In this document: piece by piece, positions 59,695 through 64,000 of the stretch
Numbering within the stretch: the stretch's first letter is position 1
Layout: every line of letters starts with the position of its first letter
NCBI GenBank assembly: GCA_036245805.1
Contig: BTRK01000003.1
Location: 7,316,001 to 7,380,000, forward strand
Reading direction: 5' to 3'
DNA length: 64,000 bases
DNA from: Pristionchus mayeri
Taxonomy: Eukaryota > Nematoda > Chromadorea > Rhabditida > Neodiplogasteridae
The notes under the pieces: model-generated
Told to the model about the DNA's origin: nothing
The model's database searches: none
What the model saw: only the letters and a program-made list of their open reading frames with translations
Translations under genes and position numbers: made by a program

Positions 59695-59777
59695 TGGTCT
59701 ACTCCTACTCGACTGCGTTCTTGATGCCAATTCGAACTGTAACACGACCATCTACGAAAATAACCGCGAACAATGAG
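59695..59777 (+). repeat. Exon-like cassette copy
   Basis: ATTATTTTTCAG acceptor-like border, block TGGTCTACTCCTACTCGACT ending AACAATGAG, then GTAATG. One frame is open through the whole block. Confidence 0.65.
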
Positions 59778-60133
59778 GTAATGGAAATTTTATGATTTTG
59801 CACTTTGGAATGATGTTAAGATAATTAACAATAGAAAGGAATAATTAATTGTTGGTCAAAATTTAACATAAATAATCAGAGTTCACCAGAAGCGAAATTT
59901 TCAAGATACAGCACAGGGACTATGCGACGAGGTGGGATTTTATAAGTAGAATTTGAAATTTGGGATCACCGTCTCTTCATTTCCCACATGATCTCGACCG
60001 CTCAAGCATTGATCCGAATTTATAACTCTATTACCGATATACCGAAGTATTTGGATGTTGCATATGTTTTAGACGAAACGTGTTCACGTGTTCATCATCC
60101 ATCAATATGAGCAAAAATGTCTTCTACAAAATA

Positions 60134-61375
60134 TTGGGGTGTCCGGAAAGTTCGTATAATTTTTTGTTTTTATTTTTTATTCAATGCTTTACAATTCTCA
60201 GTGACCAATGTATGCCCCCTTCTTTCTCACTACCTCCCTCCAGCGATTGGGCAGGGTCTCGATTCCTCTCTTCCAGAATGCGGGTTTCTTCGAGACCGCC
60301 CAGTTCACGAAAGCCCTCACAACTTCATCTCGATTCTTGAACTTCTTTCCTTTGCAGAAGTCAGAGAGAGAGCGGACGCAGTGGTAGTCGCATGGGGAGA
60401 GATCCGAGGAATACGGTGGATGGGAAATCCTCTCGATCTTCAGCTCGTCCATTTTCTTCTGGGTCATCTTCGCTCGATGTGGGCGAGCATTGTCCATCAG
60501 AAGAAGAATTTTGCCCTGGTTCAGGAGTCTGGGAGGGACTCTGATCGCGACATCTTCCATTTGTTCAGAGAAGAGGTCGGCATTGATGCTGGTGCCAGGG
60601 GCGAGGATCTCCCAGTAGATGGGTCCGAGCACTGAGAAGAAGAAGCAGAGGAGTTCCTTCTTTCCGTGCTCTTCCTTCTTCGGGACGGGCGTGGGCTTCT
60701 CATCTGCATCCACCCATTGCAGTCTCCTCACAGGGTTATCGTACGTGATCCACTTCTCATCTGTAGCGATGATGGAATTGACCCATCGAAGATTGGATCT
60801 ACGATGGAGTAATTCCCGATAGACTTAAACACGATTTTTCAGCTGTTCGGGGGAGAGGTCTTGGGGTATCACTTGTGGGAGTTTCGGCTTCTTCCCAGAT
60901 CGATGGAGGAGATCGGACACCGTTGAACTGGGAGTACCAGTATCCTTCTTCAACTCACGCACACTGGCCATGGGCTTGCGCTTCAGTGTGCGGAGAACGA
61001 GAGGCTGATCGAGGGAGGGAGGGCGTCCAGAGCGGGGTTGATCATCGAGACCAAACTCCCCTTTCCTGAAGCGGGAGAACCACTTATAGCAGAAGGGTAT
61101 GGAGGGGGCGTCAGCTCCTTCCGGCTGGGCCAGGGCAGAGTGGGCCTCCTTCACGGATCGGCCAAGACGGTAGTAATGAAGTAAAACTGCTCGGAGGTAG
61201 AGATGGGAGTCCATCACAAGAATCAATGTAGCAACTAGGAGACTGATTAAATCCTCTCACTACTCAACGTCAGAATGATGCAATACATTGTTGACAAACC
61301 GATTGCGCAATCACTGCATTTGATCGCGAACTGACGTTTTTCCGAAGCATTATACGAACTTTCCGGACACCCCAA
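60134..61375 (-). mobile_element. Mariner transposon with nearly intact transposase
   Basis: 1,242 bp with perfect 27-bp terminal inverted repeats (TTGGGGTGTCCGGAAAGTTC start) and TA at 60132-60133 and 61376-61377. Encodes a mariner transposase on the minus strand with a single stop. Absent from unit 1 of the duplication. Confidence 0.96.
60198..61226 (-). pseudogene. Mariner transposase, one in-frame TAA
   Basis: ATG at 61226, stop at 60198, 342 codons apart from one TAA at 60825-60827; the size matches mariner transposases (about 345). The N-terminal half carries the paired helix-turn-helix DNA-binding region, with WFSRFRKGEFGLDDQPRSGR at about residues 50-68. Catalytic triad: ATDEKW, LLLMDNARPH, then YSSDLSPCDYH, with exactly 34 residues between the second and third Asp (D,D34D). 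Both parts are in one frame, so the TAA between KNRV and VYRELLH is the only visible lesion. It would leave only the DNA-binding half unless read through. Confidence 0.95.
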
Positions 61376-62256
61376 TAGAATTAAATTTAGATTGGCACAT
61401 TACAAAGAAGGATGGAAAAGTATGTTGCTCTCGCGGTAAGTGAACCTGTGCCGGTATGGAGAACAGCACATTAGCAGCTAGGACCAGCTACGTCCTCTAT
61501 AGAGTACAGGTACATATCTATACATTAATGTGTAGCACGAATGGAAAATAGTGCAGTGAAAATATGGGCAAATAATTCATTCATTTTACGGAGCTGTGAT
61601 AATCGGGAAAGTTCGTAACTCAAATTCATTTAAGTATCTAGAAAGCAAAATGATTATACAGATTCCTTGGACTAATGCAACATATTTTAAAGATTGCGAG
61701 TGAGGTGCAGATGACGAAGATAATCAACATCTTCTCAATCAAGTAAGCTTATCAAACATTCGTTTTTTTCTGGTTATATTTTTTTACAATTTTCCTTATG
61801 CACTCATCGTTCGGAGGGTACAGTAGAGTTCGAAATCCATTACAAATTCATATCCCACACTCTCTCGCCAAAGGGCCAGTCGAGAGTGTGCGACCTGGAT
61901 AGACTGTGACACGAATTACGAATTGTAAATAATAAGTAAGCGGCTCGGATTAAGTATGATTTAAGAGAAACAAACAATTTTTAGGACTGCATAGACCGTT
62001 CCGATGACGGCGACAACAGCGACAACTTGACACGCATAATATTCACTTGAGAGAGCCTAAGCGCTCCTCTTCTTTATTGTACGAATCATCACCTCAGCAA
62101 ATATTTTTGCTCGTGTATTGCTTATCATAAATGTAATTGATATCACGAGAGTCACAAGTCGATAATGTCAATATGTGAAGAGTGGATATGTGAAGATCAT
62201 CAAATTTGTTATTGATTTATCCCAAATAACTGCCCAGTATGAAGGATAGCTTGAGA

Positions 62257-62438
62257 TAGGGTTCTCTTGATGGAATTGGAATTCCAATAACTATTGGAAT
62301 TCAATTAAAATAAAGATCATGTGTCGGTGAAACTCAACTGATTTGATCGATTTTTGAACAGATCGTTTAAAATGAACGGATGCAAAATCGTCCCTTATTG
62401 GAATTCCAATAAAAATCAATTCCATCAAGAGAACTCTA
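62257..62438. mobile_element. MITE, TAGGGTTCTCTTGATGG family, next to the stop codon of the unit-2 gene
   Basis: 182 bp with TAGGGTTCTCTTGATGGAAT and inverse. Flanks GCTTGAGA (62249-62256) and ATTTGAGA (62439-62446), 6/8. Ends about 8 bp beyond the TGA at 62455-62457. Confidence 0.78.
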
Positions 62439-62454
62439 ATTTGAGAAAATCGCA

Positions 62455-63786
62455 TCAATATTCGCCCATTGCCGATCGCCAAATCGCCGTAAAGTTGCCG
62501 ACTACCTCCCAGAACACGATGTTGACTCGTTCAGTGGTCAGACCGTAGACTGAAAAAAAACATCCTTCGACTCTACAGGAAACTGACTAGTTCTGGCATT
62601 TTAACGCTAACCTGCATTTGCGAGTTTTTTTCATTATGACTTTCAGGTTTCAGTGTTCAAGGTGTACAATTATATTTCACGATCAGAAAAATCAAAACTC
62701 ACAGTGTGCGATGCAATAGGAGAACAGGAAACCCGTGCCGAGTCCTACTATCATATGGCCGTGCCAACCCAGGGCTGAATATTGATTACACCATTTTAAT
62801 AAAACATTTCGTTGATGTATGCTAATATCTTCATTCTTCGTGACCCCCCTTAGGTTTGACTTGAGATCGTGAGAATAATCAAATTCTTGCAAACCCATGT
62901 ATACTCACGATGATAAAGGAACTCTGCATCTGACCCGACGCGAGCGAGGTCCTCTTCGTCTGCAATGTGTGAACCGGATTAAGTTCTTAATTCGCATTAA
63001 AGGAGGACTCCCGTGCGCTTGCACTTATTGTCTTTGCGTCAGGGTTAATGTTGAATGATTTAATTGAACCACAACTCAATTCTGAATAGAGATTTCAAAA
63101 TCTCAATTTCGAAAATGAGTTACGGTTTACGATTGGCTAGAAACTGCGTTGTCAATTTGTCATGAGTACAGTTACAGCTCTAAACATAACAATCCTGATA
63201 ATGCCATTATTCTGCATCTATAAAAGTCTGAATGAAATGCAGTTCAGATATCGGAAGGAATTACATACTGTTAAACAAAACACCGTGAAAAAGAACGAAA
63301 AAACGACAAAGACATTCCAATTTCAGAAACTGATGCATTAAAAATTATCTCACTCGGGACAATCCCGTGCTTTCTGAAGTAGAACTTGAGGAGTGGATCG
63401 AGATTGTTGACATTGGTCGATCTTCCCTTCGAGCCGCCCTTTGAGGCGCTAGCGGCGGCGAAAACTGAGTAAAATTTCACATTAGGATTACGTGAACCGT
63501 TTCAATTTCTCCTAATTATGAACTCTCTTCTCAAATCATCCCATTATAATTATAAGGTGTGTTTGGTAATTGTTGGCATGGTAGAAGACATGGCGTGAAT
63601 TTTCGGCTCCTCCAAGCCAATATTTTTGTTTTCGGCACTTCATGGAATCTAAGGAAGAGATAATTTGTAAAATAATAACATTTTATTGTTTTTGGCACCT
63701 TCATCACACAACTTCTCGATCGCCTTCTCGGTTCTCTCCACGGAAGGAGCGTCCTCGTAGCGGGAGGAATCTGTATCGTCGTCCAT
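62455..63786 (-). CDS. Unrecognised small membrane protein (unit-2 copy, alternative first exon)
   Basis: Exons: 63699-63786, 63354-63464, 62909-62959, 62703-62774, 62455-62549; phases agree, 138 residues. Starts MDDDTDSSRYEDAPSVERTE, an acidic head without a signal peptide. It then shares with the unit-1 gene a Lys/Ser-rich linker, DPLLKFYFRKHGIVP, DLARVGSDAEFL, a hydrophobic segment HMIVGLGTGFLFSYCIAH, and VGNFTAIWRS. It ends AMGEY where unit 1 ends VKEEMI. Longer upstream exons equivalent to 57048-57410 would lie beyond the window. The ATG exon has no acceptor before it, so it looks like a genuine first exon. Family and function unknown. Confidence 0.65.
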
Positions 63787-64000
63787 GAGGGATGGGGGTT
63801 GGATAGGGAGAATGAATGCCATCTCCCCTGTCTTTCTTCTCTTATTTCTCCTAGCAGTTGTTAGGAGAACGCTTTGATGGAGTCCCCCCTCTTCCTGAGG
63901 CGAGTGGGGAAGGATGACGACTCACTCTTCCCTTTTCTGTCCTCTTGCTAGGAGGAACAGTCCGTTTCCCTTGGAGTCCATCCCTCTCTTAATCCCGGAG

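Larger units (their letters stand above)
60107..61435 (+). other. Putative first coding exon split by the mariner
   Basis: ATG at 60107 gives nine codons (MSKNVFYKI) up to the mariner's TA. After the element the same frame continues for 19 codons from 61378 to a CGCG/GTAAGTG donor at 61435. Removing the element and one TA leaves an open frame. Downstream exons are not clear. Unit 1 has a diverged empty site near 53930. Confidence 0.35.
59100..64000. repeat. Segmental duplication, unit 2 (runs off the window)
   Basis: Paralogue of 51960-56330; see that entry. The duplication includes upstream sequence as far as the window end (CTCCTAGCAGTTGTTAGGAG and neighbours). Confidence 0.9.

Overview
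The window reads as a compact, AT-rich nematode genome segment. The reasons are short introns (about 45-300 bp) with (T)TTCAG/ATTACAG-type acceptors, CR1-like and RTE-like LINEs, mariner elements, and a very high load of foldback/MITE DNA. A diplogastrid (Pristionchus-like) source is my guess, but the sequence alone cannot prove it. I see no rRNA, intact tRNA, CRISPR or bacterial-type operon. Most open frames are chance ORFs or transposon remains.

Layout. 1-8.7 kb: no recognisable host gene, only MITE relics. 8.9-12.9 kb: a nearly complete CR1-like LINE with endonuclease and reverse transcriptase, broken by a 4-bp duplication. 13.8-15.6 kb: a mariner-type element nested inside another. 18.4-21.5 kb (minus): an apparently intact 11-exon endonuclease/exonuclease/phosphatase (EEP) gene. 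21.9-30 kb: MITEs and two long inverted-repeat elements, the second carrying an internally deleted RTE retrotransposon with a clean 12-bp target duplication. 30-41.5 kb: gene-poor, with repeat relics, a foldback containing tRNA-like sequences, MITEs and copies of a short 'cassette' module.

41.5-50.8 kb (minus): two tandem paralogues of a short-chain dehydrogenase (SDR). Copy A has lost exon 3 and has a transposon in exon 5. Copy B is complete but lacks the expected AG acceptor of exon 5. Their promoters are homologous, and copy A has a minisatellite of about 1 kb between promoter and ATG.

51.9-64 kb: a tandem segmental duplication offset by about 7.6 kb. Unit 1 (about 51.96-56.33 kb) carries a 756-bp foldback with tRNA-derived arms. 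Unit 2 (about 59.1-64 kb, running off the end) carries a mariner with one premature stop. Each unit holds a copy of an unrecognised small membrane-protein gene on the minus strand. Between the units lie the upstream exons of the unit-1 gene and a foldback in which one hairpin has been replaced by a copied local sequence.

The main themes are exon-adjacent MITE insertions, several independent families with long inverted-repeat arms, and the use of paralogous arms or units as built-in empty sites to date insertions.
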